Positions 53,301-63,950 of a stretch of DNA of 64,000 nucleotides are shown here, piece by piece (position 1 is the stretch's first letter; every line of letters begins with the position of its first letter). Below the pieces are notes generated by a model that made no database searches, was not told the origin of the DNA, and saw only the letters and a list, made by a program, of their open reading frames with translations. The stretch is from Syncephalis plumigaleata (Eukaryota; Zoopagomycota; Zoopagomycetes; Zoopagales; Piptocephalidaceae), in contig JAIXMF010000001.1 of the NCBI GenBank assembly GCA_025201365.1, positions 1,364,001 to 1,428,000 on the forward strand, given 5' to 3'. The translations under genes were made by a program, and so were the position numbers.

Positions 53301-53653
53301 CAGAATATCAACTTACGTCTGCTTCTAGAACAGTAACATATGATTTTGATATACATTCCAGTCAACACGATAGATGTCATGATCACTTGTTGTTTAACTC
53401 ACCAGCTATGATTGACAGCATCATATGTGGCATCATCATCAGTATCGCAATCCATGCCATACGATATAGACTTACCATCTATTGATTGTCATTAGAAAGA
53501 CCATTAGATAGTAGTATTACGATTAGCATGTTGACTAGTATCGATGATGACGATGATGATAGAAATACCAGGGGAATTTGATGATATGGATGCTGTATCA
53601 TTGACTATAGGCTGGCTATTGTTATTATTATTGTTATCAGCAGATAATTCCAT
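47318..53653 (-). CDS. Micro-exon array gene B: about 77 exons, most of them one codon long
   Basis: ATG at 53651-53653 opens MELSADNNNNNNSQPIVNDT. Exon 1 (53569-53653, 85 nt) ends at GTATTT. About 75 internal exons follow on the minus strand, each framed by ...AG and GTAAGT/GTAAGC (a few GTAGGT, GTGAGT or GCAAGT), separated by introns of 55-100 bp with a CTAAT-like branch site. About 63 are 3 nt, four are 6 nt, and a cluster of 21- and 27-nt exons lies at 49.55-50.01 kb. Only two (each 8 nt) are not multiples of 3. The first three internal exons (3, 3, 8 nt) bring the frame to phase 0, and all later exons up to 48385 are then open. The peptide contains EEHWIHDYIYRIEKD, SRLIIRRARKREAEEMKAQ, LWGKW, PSYNHIPEE, PSYNHTPEE, LKAEKQR, LEKANQH and FEKKQKD. 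The exon at about 48296 shifts phase and the frame then stops at a TGA at the last junction (47369/47318). The total is about 150 aa. It is a helical, charged, unrecognised protein. The 3' end model is least certain. Confidence 0.6.
47363..53475 (-). repeat. Long tandem array of intron plus micro-exon units (array B)
   Basis: About 75 head-to-tail units averaging 81 bp. Minus-strand consensus: GTAAGT, about 25 bp, ACTAATTG or similar, about 35 bp, then TATGATAG or ATATAACAG, then the exon. Units vary widely in sequence and length (about 55-100 bp) while donor, branch-like and acceptor motifs are kept. Local subfamilies exist: acceptors ATATAACAG or ATATCAG at 50.4-51.8 kb, and TATGATAG toward both ends. 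Confidence 0.85.
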
Positions 53654-54335
53654 GTTGATATTGTCCTAATGGAAGAGCAAGAGAAACAAACAAACAAACA
53701 AACGAAATGGAGTAATGAGTATAGAATATAATAAAAAGAGGGATATGATCAAACTGTATGGTAGTTCTAGGGAAGTAGCATAGGCACTTTTGATTAATTT
53801 AAACGACACTGCATTGACACCTTGCTACTTCTGCATTTCTTTACCGTGTTTCTTCTTCGTGTTCTTTTTCGTGTTTCTGTACGCTTTCTAAGTATAAGCA
53901 TATTTAGTTTGCCTTGTATTCCCTTGTGTCTTCTACACGTTTGTACTCCCATTAGCTTACGATAGTAATTACTCATAGCCTTTATTCTACTCTACTCTGC
54001 ATAGTTATCCATACTATTGTGTACACTTTTACTGCTTGTGAACTACGATTACTGCAGAGAAACACTTTCTTCCGTAACACTTGGTCTTGCCACGTTTTAC
54101 TCTTGTTTAACTAGTTTAGTCGTTATTTCTTTCTATACAACAAAGCCGTACACCCTGTTGTACTCATTGCCATTGTATTTATCGTATTTCTCTCCTACAA
54201 GTACACGCTATTTTATTCAGTTATCTCGTCATAGTCATAGTAAGTGCTTTTATCTTTCACCGTGCTAATAACCGTTATAGTGAGTATACTAACGACTATA
54301 TGCTGTGTTGTAGGCATAGCACACTTCTCGTAATC
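53654..54335. other. Divergent promoter region of micro-exon gene B and the 336-aa protein
   Basis: About 680 bp. The minus-strand leader of gene B is CT-rich (GTTTG repeats, then TTTCTCTTGC). On the plus strand a probable 5'UTR intron (GTAAGT donor at 54240, CTAAT branch, TGTAG at 54313) precedes the next gene. Confidence 0.5.
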
Positions 54336-55346
54336 ATGGCTTGTGTTTATACTGTGCACCCTTCTATATTCGTAGGTCATAGCGCTCATAACCCCGCAAG
54401 CGTGCCACTCCGCACAATTGCATCGCCGGTTCAAACGAATTCGGTTGCAGCCGCTACATTCTCCCGACAAACTTGCTGCGCGGAATACTTACTAGACAGT
54501 ATTGTTAGCGTAATGAGCAAGCGACTACACCAACGGCTCTTCAATGCAATCGTATCGTTTTTCTATTGCATTAGCGGCAGTTATCAGCAAGCAGCCCTAC
54601 AAGACTGTTGCGCCGAACATTTCCTATCAGCCATTCTTGATCCGGTGAATAAGGTGTTGTATGCGGGCGCACCATTTAAAAGCAATGAAACGAAGACGCT
54701 GATGTCACGTTTTCACGATACCACGACTATGCCGCGTAACCGAGTAGCGAGACCACCGCGTATTGCTCCACCACCAATCCAGCGCACTCTTTACGTGATA
54801 GAGGAATCGCCACTCGAATCAGATAGCATCCAGCACTCTCTCAACTCGATAGAGGCATTGCCACTCGAATCAGATAACGACCAGCACCCATCCATGCTGC
54901 CAAATACACCGGAAGAAGAGCTGATCTTTGTAATCGAGGACTACACGGATAAGGTGGCATCCAATCCGCGTAAACGACCTTTAGAGGATGAAGCTGATCT
55001 CGCTACGAGCTGCATGCCACGAACAAAGAAGGGTCGATTGCAACTCCCGGTCAATACGTGCCAATGGCCACGAACACGTAAACGCACAGCCATACGACGT
55101 CGTATGCAGCCCTCATTCAAACTGCCTGGCTTAGTACTCGTCTGTCCACCAATGGATATAGACGATGACTATATGCTTAATACACCTATTACGCCAAATG
55201 ATGCGCACCTTCCGATAATGTCATTCTCTCTGGCTCAAGAACTACCGTGGATGACCACAGCCAAACAAGATTGGACCAAGCAGCACACGTTGTCGATGCC
55301 TTCATTTGATTTAACGGAAGATGCTATCCTACTTGATACCTACTAA
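54336..55346 (+). CDS. Unknown basic, probably nuclear protein (336 aa)
   Basis: ATG 54336 (MACVYTVHPSIFVGHSAHNP), a single coding exon after a likely 5'UTR intron, ends TAA 55344-55346. An upstream in-frame ATG at 54300 would lie within the intron, so the shorter start is preferred. Two half-similar segments (CCAEYLLDSIVSV and CCAEHFLSAILDP) and a tandem acidic repeat (EESPLESDSIQHSLN, EALPLESDNDQHPS) suggest internal duplication. Basic clusters (NPRKRPLED, PRTKKGR, RTRKRTAIRRRMQ) look like nuclear localisation signals. The C-terminus is hydrophobic-acidic (MPSFDLTEDAILLDT), a composition seen in activation domains (inference). No family is recognised. It is divergent from micro-exon gene B with about 680 bp between starts. 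Confidence 0.7.
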   Translation: MACVYTVHPSIFVGHSAHNPASVPLRTIASPVQTNSVAAATFSRQTCCAEYLLDSIVSVMSKRLHQRLFNAIVSFFYCISGSYQQAALQDCCAEHFLSAILDPVNKVLYAGAPFKSNETKTLMSRFHDTTTMPRNRVARPPRIAPPPIQRTLYVIEESPLESDSIQHSLNSIEALPLESDNDQHPSMLPNTPEEELIFVIEDYTDKVASNPRKRPLEDEADLATSCMPRTKKGRLQLPVNTCQWPRTRKRTAIRRRMQPSFKLPGLVLVCPPMDIDDDYMLNTPITPNDAHLPIMSFSLAQELPWMTTAKQDWTKQHTLSMPSFDLTEDAILLDTY

Positions 55347-56186
55347 TCCAATCCAGGATCCATATACAACCACGCATCAAATGGAGTATTACCACATGGC
55401 TCCATGGACATTTACAATAGCAGCAATTCGAAATTACAACAATAACATTCAGTATCATTCAGTATTATTCAGTACCATATTTTGTTTAGCGATCAGTTTT
55501 TGTATACAAGCTTATTTGTAATTGTAGAAATGAATGCTCAGTTAGCGTACGCAATAAGATAAATAAGACACTAGTATGTAGGAGGAGTATATGTTAGAAG
55601 CATTAATGATTTATTGTAATAGAATATGTTAGCTTATATAGCTGAATTATTGTTAGATGATATTAGTAATGATATCGGGTGATATCGTAATTAATGAGAG
55701 TATTTGTTAATGAATAAAATCTCCGATGTTCAAGTTAAGTGAATAGAATGTTCCTATAGATGATGATTAGTAAAGCTCATGATACTTACAACAGTAATCT
55801 GTGTTCTAGTAAACATACTAGCATCTTCATGCTCACTATGGCAAATCTTTAGTGCTCAACAATGGCAGTGTATTCTTCAATATAATATAATTGCTTATTA
55901 ATATTTAACTAGTGTTCTTCATTATTGTCTAAATCTACACATCATCATCATTTCAGAATACTCCATCATTAATGACGCGTACACCTGTTACAACCATCAT
56001 GGCTGGTTATATTCTACTGAAATGATTGTATTGAATATAGATTGATACATAGTATTAGCAACTATTTGATATATATGTAATAAACAGAATAAACTTGTAA
56101 TCATTTAAATAAACTACGCGATGACATTAGTATACAAGTAATATGGCATTGTTTATATATTTTATGATTTTCTAATAGTAAGCTTA
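55347..56186. other. AT-rich intergenic spacer
   Basis: 3' flanks of two convergent genes. It contains the 37-bp element (55924-55960) also found at 22227-22263. No gene is seen. Confidence 0.45.
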
Positions 56187-58121
56187 TTAAAGTAAAACAG
56201 GTTGTGTTGCAAATAATGTATGCTCTGCCTTCTGGATCCACCGAAGCAATGAGTTAATGGCAATGATAGCACTTGCTTTAGAAATGAACGGACCAAATAT
56301 TGCGTATAACTCGAATGAGGCCGAAGACTATCACAGTACATACTATTAGTAATGATTAATACTCTCTAAATACTTTTTACAATTACCCATGCTAGCAATG
56401 TCTCTGTAGCCGTTGTACGATAATGGAACATGGACGGTGCTGATCTGCCGCGTAGTAAATCCGCTGCCTGTTGGTACAATCGAAATAGCCTAGACAATGA
56501 ATCATGCGTATTAGCGTAGGTTATTTTTGGGGGGGGTATAGCGGGAATAATAGCTTCTTACCGTTGCTTCTCCTCCTCGCTACTCTCGATTGCATCTGCA
56601 ATGGCGATCTGTTTACTTTGTGTCGAGCGAAACATGCAATGACGCAATCCCGGGATGCCCACATCCGCTAATACATTTGTTAGTCATTCTATTGCAGCTG
56701 CACCCCTACTACTAACCAATTGAAAACTGCGCCTCTTCTTTACTAATGGCAAGCAACTTTTCGAAGTAGCCCGACACTTCTAATGACTAAGCAAAGTGGT
56801 TGCATTAGTATAAGTGTTGCAATATCCCATACTCTTCTTTTTTCCCTTACCTCCTTCAACCGTGACTGATAGTGTGATAATGCGAAGAACGCATCTTTAT
56901 CATGTGACACTGCTACAAAACATATTTGTGGCGCCAAGTAAGATATGTACGCACTGACAAACGCAGTACGATTAAGCCTAGGCAGACAAAGTGGCGTCCA
57001 AGTTTCTCCCGATCCATAATTAGTCGATGTCGTGACCATATTGGTAAGGATATGAAGATCTACAGACGCATACACACATATATATATATGTAAATAAATA
57101 ATGAGAATATTACTGTTGTCATCTACATACCAAATGGATGTAATGGATGCTTTCGTGGATGTGCATAACTAACCATACAATTATTAATAAATAATGCGGC
57201 ATATCCAGCCTCCTAATTATGCATCAACATTAGAATTCATACGATTATATGTCAATGCGATATTGTAGACAATACCTTCACATGAGCTGTCCTGAATGCT
57301 TGTGTTACGGCACTCCTTAGGGAAGCATCGAGTCGAGCAGTGCGAACCGACTTGACCTCAGTAATTGGTTGCATTGACATCGCATCGACTATTGAATCGA
57401 ATAGTTTCTCTGTACCTATCAGTTTTATATTGCATCGTATTAGCTACTGTAATAGCAATGCTCAGTTTGTTTCCTACCAGCAAGTAAACGACGTAGATCG
57501 AAATTAACACGCTTATTAAATAGTCGTGCCAGTTGAGGTGCAGTTAGAATGCTCAATAATTGATTGTATAAATGTAATAGTTGTCCACGTAACTAACCCC
57601 ACTCATATTCGTTTAGTTAATGCTCGCGAATAAATAATGCACCCAGCTTCAATTGCCTACCTGACTTTCCGATTCACCTGATGTTGACACAGTAAGCAGA
57701 TAGAGCGGGTATCGATTTAGAAACACAAAACGATGACGTCCAGCATTGATACATCTATTGCACAATGCTTTATAGTCTAATTCTATTACAATCTATTCGA
57801 CATATCCACGTACCGTATTTGATCGCCACTACTTTCAAATGATGAAATAATGGCCTGTGCCACACCTAAATAACTGGAGATGACAAATTCATCGCCATAT
57901 CTACTTGTAATACTTGTGTTATAAGGTGCGGTCAGTGTATATACTGCCACTTACCGCGAGTAGACGGGTTTCCCTGCACTGCTAAAGATAAAGAAATGCT
58001 TCCGGTCTTTTGGCCAGTTCGTTGTCATCGTCAAACGCTTCTCCTCAACACCACGCTTATGCGGTAGTTTTACGCCATTAGCCGTAATGGCCACGTTATC
58101 TGATGACGGAGTGTCCTTCAT
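56187..58121 (-). CDS. MON1: MON1, subunit of the Mon1-Ccz1 Rab7 exchange factor
   Basis: The predicted start is MKDTPSSDNVAITANGVKLP (ATG 58119-58121). Diagnostic motifs: WPKDRKHFFIFSSAGKPVYS, RYGDEFVISSYLGVAQAIIS, HRFVFLNRYPLYLLTVSTS, LRGQLLHLYNQLLSILTAPQ, VNFDLRRLLAGTEKLFDSIV, a middle ANCMVSYAHPRKHPLHPF-like exon (NNCMVSYAHPRKH), and the C-terminal FELYAIFGPFISKASAIIAI plus NSLLRWIQKAEHTLF. The stop is TAA 56187-56189. About eleven exons are linked by short introns. Length is about 485 aa, slightly short of yeast (644) because the disordered N-terminus is missing or lies further upstream. Mon1-Ccz1 activates Rab7/Ypt7 on late endosomes and autophagosomes (family knowledge). Confidence 0.92.
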
Positions 58122-58396
58122 CGTTGACCAGTAAGTGAACTACAGGAATAGGATAGATTGATAAGGTAAACACGATAGAATGGAATAGAGAAGTGGAATT
58201 CCCCATCCCATCTGTAACTAGAAACATATTATTCATGTTTATATTTAGTGGTGAATAATGGGCACAGTCCAATGTGTTAATCCGAATCACGCTTAATCCA
58301 ATTCGCCCAATTCTGTTGGATTTCTTTTTCTTTTTTTTTTACAGCAATTTATTGTTTTTGTCGTTTCATTTCTTTACGAATAGATACTGAATCAGA
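58122..58396. promoter_or_regulatory. Compact bidirectional promoter (MON1 / MRD1)
   Basis: Only about 275 bp separate the divergent coding starts. It contains a T-rich run (58320-58340) 60-80 bp before the MRD1 start. No TATA box is obvious. Confidence 0.45.
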
Positions 58397-61300
58397 ATGT
58401 AAGTAACGATACATATACTTGCTAGATAAATAGCTATTAACCATGGATACAGGTCGCGTATTATAGTCAAAGACCTGCCGCGTTATCTGAACGAAGACCG
58501 TCTTCGAGAGCACTTTGCCAGTATAGGAGAAGTCACCGATGTTCGACTAATGCGAACAGCGTAAGTATTTCGATGAATTTGTAGGAAGCAACCGACTAAT
58601 ATAGCATGCATAGTAAGGGTGTTTCTCGACGATTCGCATATATTGGCTATAAAGCAGAGCATGAAGCACAAAAAGCGATATCTCACTTTAACGGCACATT
58701 TATCGATACTTCTCGCATTGTTGTTGAGCAGGCTAAAGCGGTAAGTGACCAACTAGTTCATCAGTTCATAATGTATACAAGCACTATATTAATAACTAAC
58801 TATTTCTTTATATCTTCTTAGCGCAATGATCCAACACTAGCTGCACCATTAGGACTTCACTCGGCGAAAAGTGAGAGTAATGTGCGAGGGCAAACAGACG
58901 ATACAGCAACTACAAATGATCATTCGCATAAACGTCTCAATAACAAGCAATCGACAAAGTCTGATGATGTCAAGACAGACGAACGACTACAAGAGTTTCT
59001 CCAAGTGATGCAACCACGTATTAAATCCAAAGCATGGGCCAATGAAGACGGAAGAATAGTCGATGCACGTCCCAGTACTGTTCAGCAGCAGCAGCAGAAA
59101 AAGAAAACAACCGATGTTATTGAAGTGGCTAACAAGAAACCAGGAGGCAATGGCATGATTGTTAAAAAGATACACACCAAATTCGATGATGATGATGATG
59201 CTAGCGATAATGAAGAAGGAGCAAGAAGTGGTCATCATGCTGCTAATACTAATACAGCTTCTCATCATCATGACAATGACGATGATGCCATGATGATATT
59301 ACCTGCTCAGAACTCGATGGCACATAATGCATCAGTATCTAATCTGGACTACTTACGCTCCAAGATGGTATTACAAACTGATTTGGAAATGGTAAGTTAT
59401 ACTAGTGTATTAATCAGCGATTAAATCATTGATTAATGAACTTGACTATTTAGGATGTAGCAGCATCGAATGAAGTACACGACACCACAGAGTCAACAGA
59501 GAAAGTAAATGAGACGACGAGTAATCTAAGTCGACTCGATATCATTGATACTACGGCAAATGATTATCATACACCTGAAGCGCAGATTATGGATACTGGT
59601 CGCTTGTTCCTACGTAATCTTGCCTATACATGCACAGAAGATGATTTACGCCCGATATTTGCTCCATTTGGACCATTGGCCGAAGTGCAACTGCCTATAG
59701 ATCGAGAAACGAAAAAGTCCAAGGGATTTGCCTATATCACTTATGTGATGCCGGAACATGCTGTCAAAGCATATCAAGCAATGGATAGACAATCGTTACA
59801 AGGTCGTATACTGCATGTTCTACCGGCCAAGGAGAAACCACGTCCAGCAGCCTCTGATGAAACACTCTCGGTGAAGAAAGCACGCGAGAAGAAGCGTAAA
59901 GCACAAGCTGGCAATGATTTCAATTGGAATACGCTTTACATGAATGTAAGTGATAGTGCTATCCGAATGCAGCGATTTACTTATTTATCTGTTATATATA
60001 GAGCGATGCAGTGATGGATGCTATTGCAGATAAATTGGGAGTGGCCAAAGCAGAAATACTCGATCCAAGTGCAGAGAACATGGCCGTACGAATGGCATTG
60101 GCCGAAACGCAGATTATCAATGATACCAAGGGTTATTTAGAACAGGTGAGAGCAATAAGAATCTAATAATGAATATTACAATGGTATTACTAGATTATTG
60201 ACATGATTATACTACGATAATAGCATGGTATTTGTTTAGATGCATTTGAAAAGAAAGAACGTAGCGAGACAGTTATTCTAGTAAAGAATATACCACATGG
60301 CACAACAGAAGAACAGATGCACGGTCTATTTAGTAAATATGGTGAATTAGGTCGAGTAAGTTAATCACTTTATATATAATCAAATAGATAATGCATATGA
60401 TTAACCGTAAACGCATGTACTATTAGATTATTGTGCCGCCAGCTCAAACAATCGCCATTGTTGAATATTTGGAACCGACAGAGGCACGAGCTGCATTCAA
60501 ACAACTAGCATATAGTCGTTACAAGTCATCATTGTTGTATTTGGAGAAGGCACCATTAGGCATCTTCACGCATGGTTATCACGAATCGAAACAGGCCGCA
60601 GTCATGCAAGCACAATCAACACAACGTAAAGCGGATGTGGAAGCCTTGCTTGAGTCGAATCAAACCACCGAGGATCACTATGACAATGATATTGGCACAT
60701 CTACTCTGTTCATTAAGAATCTCAACTTTGACACTACAGAGGCCACACTTCGTGATGTCTTTGCACCGGTGGGTCAACTAAGGAAGGTGACCATACGAAG
60801 GAAGAAGGATCCAAAACGACCTGGTCAGCTATTGTCTATGGGATTCGGATTTATCGAGTTTGCAGGCGAGGATACCGCGAATCGAGCATTGAAATCATTA
60901 CAAGGATTTGTGGTGGATGGACATGCACTTCAGCTAAAGATTTCGTCGCAATCTAACATGGACGAGATTAGCGGATCATCCACGAAGAACAAGGCCAGCA
61001 CTGGTACTAAATTAATCGTACGCAATATTCCATTCGAGGCAACGCGTAAGGATATTATGGAATTGTTCAGGTAAGTAGTAATACAAGAGGAGATACAGCT
61101 AGCAAGTGATTAATGATTTCCTTCTATCAATGGCGATTAGTGCTTATGGTCAGTTGAAAACGGTGCGCTTACCCAAGAAATATGCTGGTGGTCATCGTGG
61201 TTTTGCCTTTATCGAGTTCTTGGGTCAACAGGAAGCGAAGAATGCCATGAAACATCTTACGAATACGCATTTATACGGGCGTCATTTGGTCATTGAAACA

Positions 61301-61535
61301 GCTGAAGACATTGCAGATCTGGATGTTATGCGTAAACGTGTCGATGAACAATACGAAAAACATATCCTTTATTACACTTGACTAGATAGATTGATAGATA
61401 GATATATAGATAATCGCTTAACTCTTATGATTACTGACTAGTGCAGCTGCTTCTGCGAGTAAGCGTCGTAGATTAGACATGGACGGTATTCTATCGATGG
61501 GTGGCGAGGATGCGGCCATGTCAGACGAGGATTAA
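58397..61535 (+). CDS. MRD1: MRD1 / RBM19, five-RRM ribosome biogenesis factor
   Basis: The start codon is split: AT (58397-58398), intron 58399-58452, then G at 58453, giving [20 protein letters not shown]. Exons: 58453-58560, 58614-58740, 58822-59391, 59454-59945, 60002-60145, 60224-60355, 60427-61070, 61141-61361 and 61435-61535. Five RRMs are visible: RRM1 (IIVKDLP ... RRFAYIGY), RRM2 ([11 protein letters not shown] ... KGFAYITYV), RRM3 ([10 protein letters not shown]), RRM4 ([11 protein letters not shown] ... GFGFIEF) and RRM5 ([11 protein letters not shown] ... [10 protein letters not shown]). An acidic His-rich linker separates RRM1 and RRM2. The C-terminus [20 protein letters not shown] follows an AT-AC intron. 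Mrd1 is a snoRNA-, U3- and pre-rRNA-binding factor needed for early 18S rRNA processing in the nucleolus. Confidence 0.95.
61362..61434 (+). other. U12-type AT-AC intron in MRD1
   Basis: The 73-bp intron begins ATATCCTTT, a perfect minor-spliceosome donor, has CGCTTAACTC as branch site (near TTCCTTAACTC), and ends GATTAC 13 nt after the branch A. Removing it joins EQYEK to [13 protein letters not shown] in frame. No GT donor that restores the frame as well exists nearby. Confidence 0.88.
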
Positions 61536-61797
61536 TCAACCAGCTAATCAACAGTATTAATAGACTAATTTAATAAATTAATGATTTTTGTATGGTAAAT
61601 AATCATCATCACATTAGTATCACATTAATGGTGGTAATTACTTTTCACACAGTCCAGAACATTTCTATTGCTATTATCGTTATTACTATTCAGTATCGTT
61701 GCCATTATCTTATTTCTTGCTAGCAGAACGCACTAGATTGCTTTGCATATTATTATTATTATTATTATTATTCACGCTTGTGGTGTACGCTATCGCC

Positions 61798-63903
61798 ATG
61801 TCGTTTCAGCGGCGTACTCGGCTATGTGATGCTTGCCAGGCCAATATCACTAATATAGTACGTATCAAGTGTGCCACCTGCGATGACGCCGAGTACTGTG
61901 TCGAATGTTTCGCTCAAGGCAAGGAAACTGGCAATCACAAAGCGAATCACGACTATCGAGTCATGGTAAGTGTGGAGGGAGACGACTAGGAACAACGTGG
62001 TCATTACTAGGCCGCGATACAAGGTTAATGGAGTAGTCATGCGACTGATCTAACCAGCATACTCACTCTAGGATCGACTCACCTTTTCGATTCTTGAGAA
62101 TGACTGGGGCGCCGACGAAGAACTGCTATTTATGGAGGGTCTAAAGACCTGCGGTATGGGTAATTGGGCCTCGATCGGCGACCATATAGGCACGAAGACC
62201 AAGGAACAGTGTGAATCTCACTATTTAAACGTGTTCGTTAACTCGCCTAACTGGCCCTTACCCGTAAGTGGTATAGTACTACTACTACTGCTGCTACTAC
62301 TGCTATAATGAATGTCATCGGGTAGTATTTGCTAATCATAGAAATGCTGCTCATGATAGACATCGCTAGTGGATGGAGACACATCCATGGATACGAATGC
62401 ATCGAAAAAACGCGTTCATGCACCATCTCGAGATGATGGTAAGTGTGTAATAATAACAATGTCGTAGATATATCATGCTAATAGAGATTAATCGTTATTA
62501 TTATTACTTGCTAGCTACTACGATGAAAGTAAGTGCTCTGATAGAGTAGTAATAGTAGCAGTGTATGTATGTAATGGATAGATTAACGAAATGATACAAT
62601 TAGAGTCAACCGTCCAATCATGAGATTGTAGGATACATGCCGGGTCGATTAGAATTCGAACAGGAATACGAGAATGAAGCGGAAAACTCGATCAAGGATC
62701 TCGTATTCTATGAAGATGATGCCGATGAAGATATGGGTAAGTAGAAGAAACAATTTCTATACTAGTTTGATATGCTTGATACTAATGACATAGGATAGAA
62801 TTGAAAATAACACTGTTACACATATATAATGCAAAGTTGGATCGAAGAGAAGCAAAGAAGAAGCTAATTTTCGAGCGTGGCCTACTGGAATATCGTAAAG
62901 TACGTAATATAGCATGGTATCTGTTGTAGTAAACGTGTATACTAATCATGATCATGTCTATGATTAGAATCAAGCCAATGAGAGAAAACTCGCCAAAGAG
63001 GATCGTGATCTACTCAACCGATGTAAAGTATTTGCTAAAATGATGACTAAAGAGGATTTCGATGAATTTGTCAATGGATTAATTAGTGAGTGACATGCGT
63101 AATAGTTGATTAGTTGATCGATCAGTATTGACTAATAATGAACTATATAGACGAGAGACGTATTCGACGTCGTATTGCCGAATTGCAAGAGTATCGTCAA
63201 AATGGTATTCGTACAGAAAGTGCAGCAGCAGCTTATGAACGACAAAAGGAACAGCGTGTAAGTGACACATTGATTGTATGGAATAACGAGGATTGCCCTA
63301 GCTAACCATTGATGTACACATGTATATTTTATAGTTATCGGCAACAAAGTTTATGATGGCTCGAGATACGTACGCCTACACTGATCGTACATCTCGACCA
63401 AGTGCACGTCACACTAGAGAGGTAGGAAGCTACGCACCAGTATTACGAATACTATCCAGACTAACCTACGAACAAACACTGCTTGTACTTCTTTATGCAA
63501 TAGTCTACACCACCACCTGTTACATCACAGAAGAGTATGGGTCGTAAACCAGGTAATTTAATCATTAATCAATTGATGTCAAATGCTTTACTATATAGAA
63601 CTAATCACTGAACTTGATTTATACGCGTTGTTGTTATATATAGCCAATCCATTGGATATCACGGAAGCTGATGGTATTCATTTATTGTCAATCGACGAGC
63701 AAGAGTTGTGTTCCGCTTTACGTATTCTGCCCAAACCGTATCTGGTCATTAAGGAGACCATTCTCAATGAGTATACACGTCGTGGCACGTTACGACGTCG
63801 ACAAGCACGAGAGCTTATAAAAATCGATGTCAATAAGACAAGTCGTATTTATGATTTCTTTATGAAAATGGGCTGGATTCGCGCACCCATTAAGGATCCA
63901 TAA
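61798..63903 (+). CDS. ADA2: ADA2, SAGA/ADA transcriptional adaptor
   Basis: It starts [20 protein letters not shown] with a ZZ zinc finger (C-x2-C ... [14 protein letters not shown]). The SANT domain is [37 protein letters not shown]. The central ADA2 block is [20 protein letters not shown]. Then come [20 protein letters not shown] and the C-terminal SWIRM domain: [49 protein letters not shown]. Exons include a 14-nt one (62515-62528) and a 22-nt one (63531-63552); the phase works only if both are included. The stop is TAA 63901-63903. ADA2 binds Gcn5 and stimulates nucleosomal histone acetylation in SAGA. The exon between about 63335 and 63420 has the least certain donor (GTAGGA). Confidence 0.94.
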
Positions 63904-63944
63904 TCATGGCATTACTATTTACATTGCTCGTCGTATGTTGTATA

Positions 63945-63950
63945 AATAAA
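63945..63950 (+). terminator. Polyadenylation signal of ADA2
   Basis: AATAAA about 40 bp after the ADA2 stop, followed by an AT-rich flank. Confidence 0.6.

Noticed and set aside
47363-53475. CRISPR-like or simple satellite array
   Set aside because: Spacing is regular, but there is no constant repeat with unique spacers. The units diverge everywhere except at splice-like motifs, and only minus-strand reading gives an open frame in phase with an ATG.
47363-53475. Introner-type transposable introns inserted every 3 nt
   Set aside because: Head-to-tail order, fixed orientation and graded similarity of neighbours fit tandem duplication better than independent insertions. I see no terminal repeats or target duplications.
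61331-61440. Ordinary GT-AG intron at the end of MRD1 (donor GTAAAC at 61332)
   Set aside because: It would require the TGCAG acceptor and delete the conserved-looking [10 protein letters not shown] segment. The AT-AC model has perfect U12 motifs and keeps the frame.
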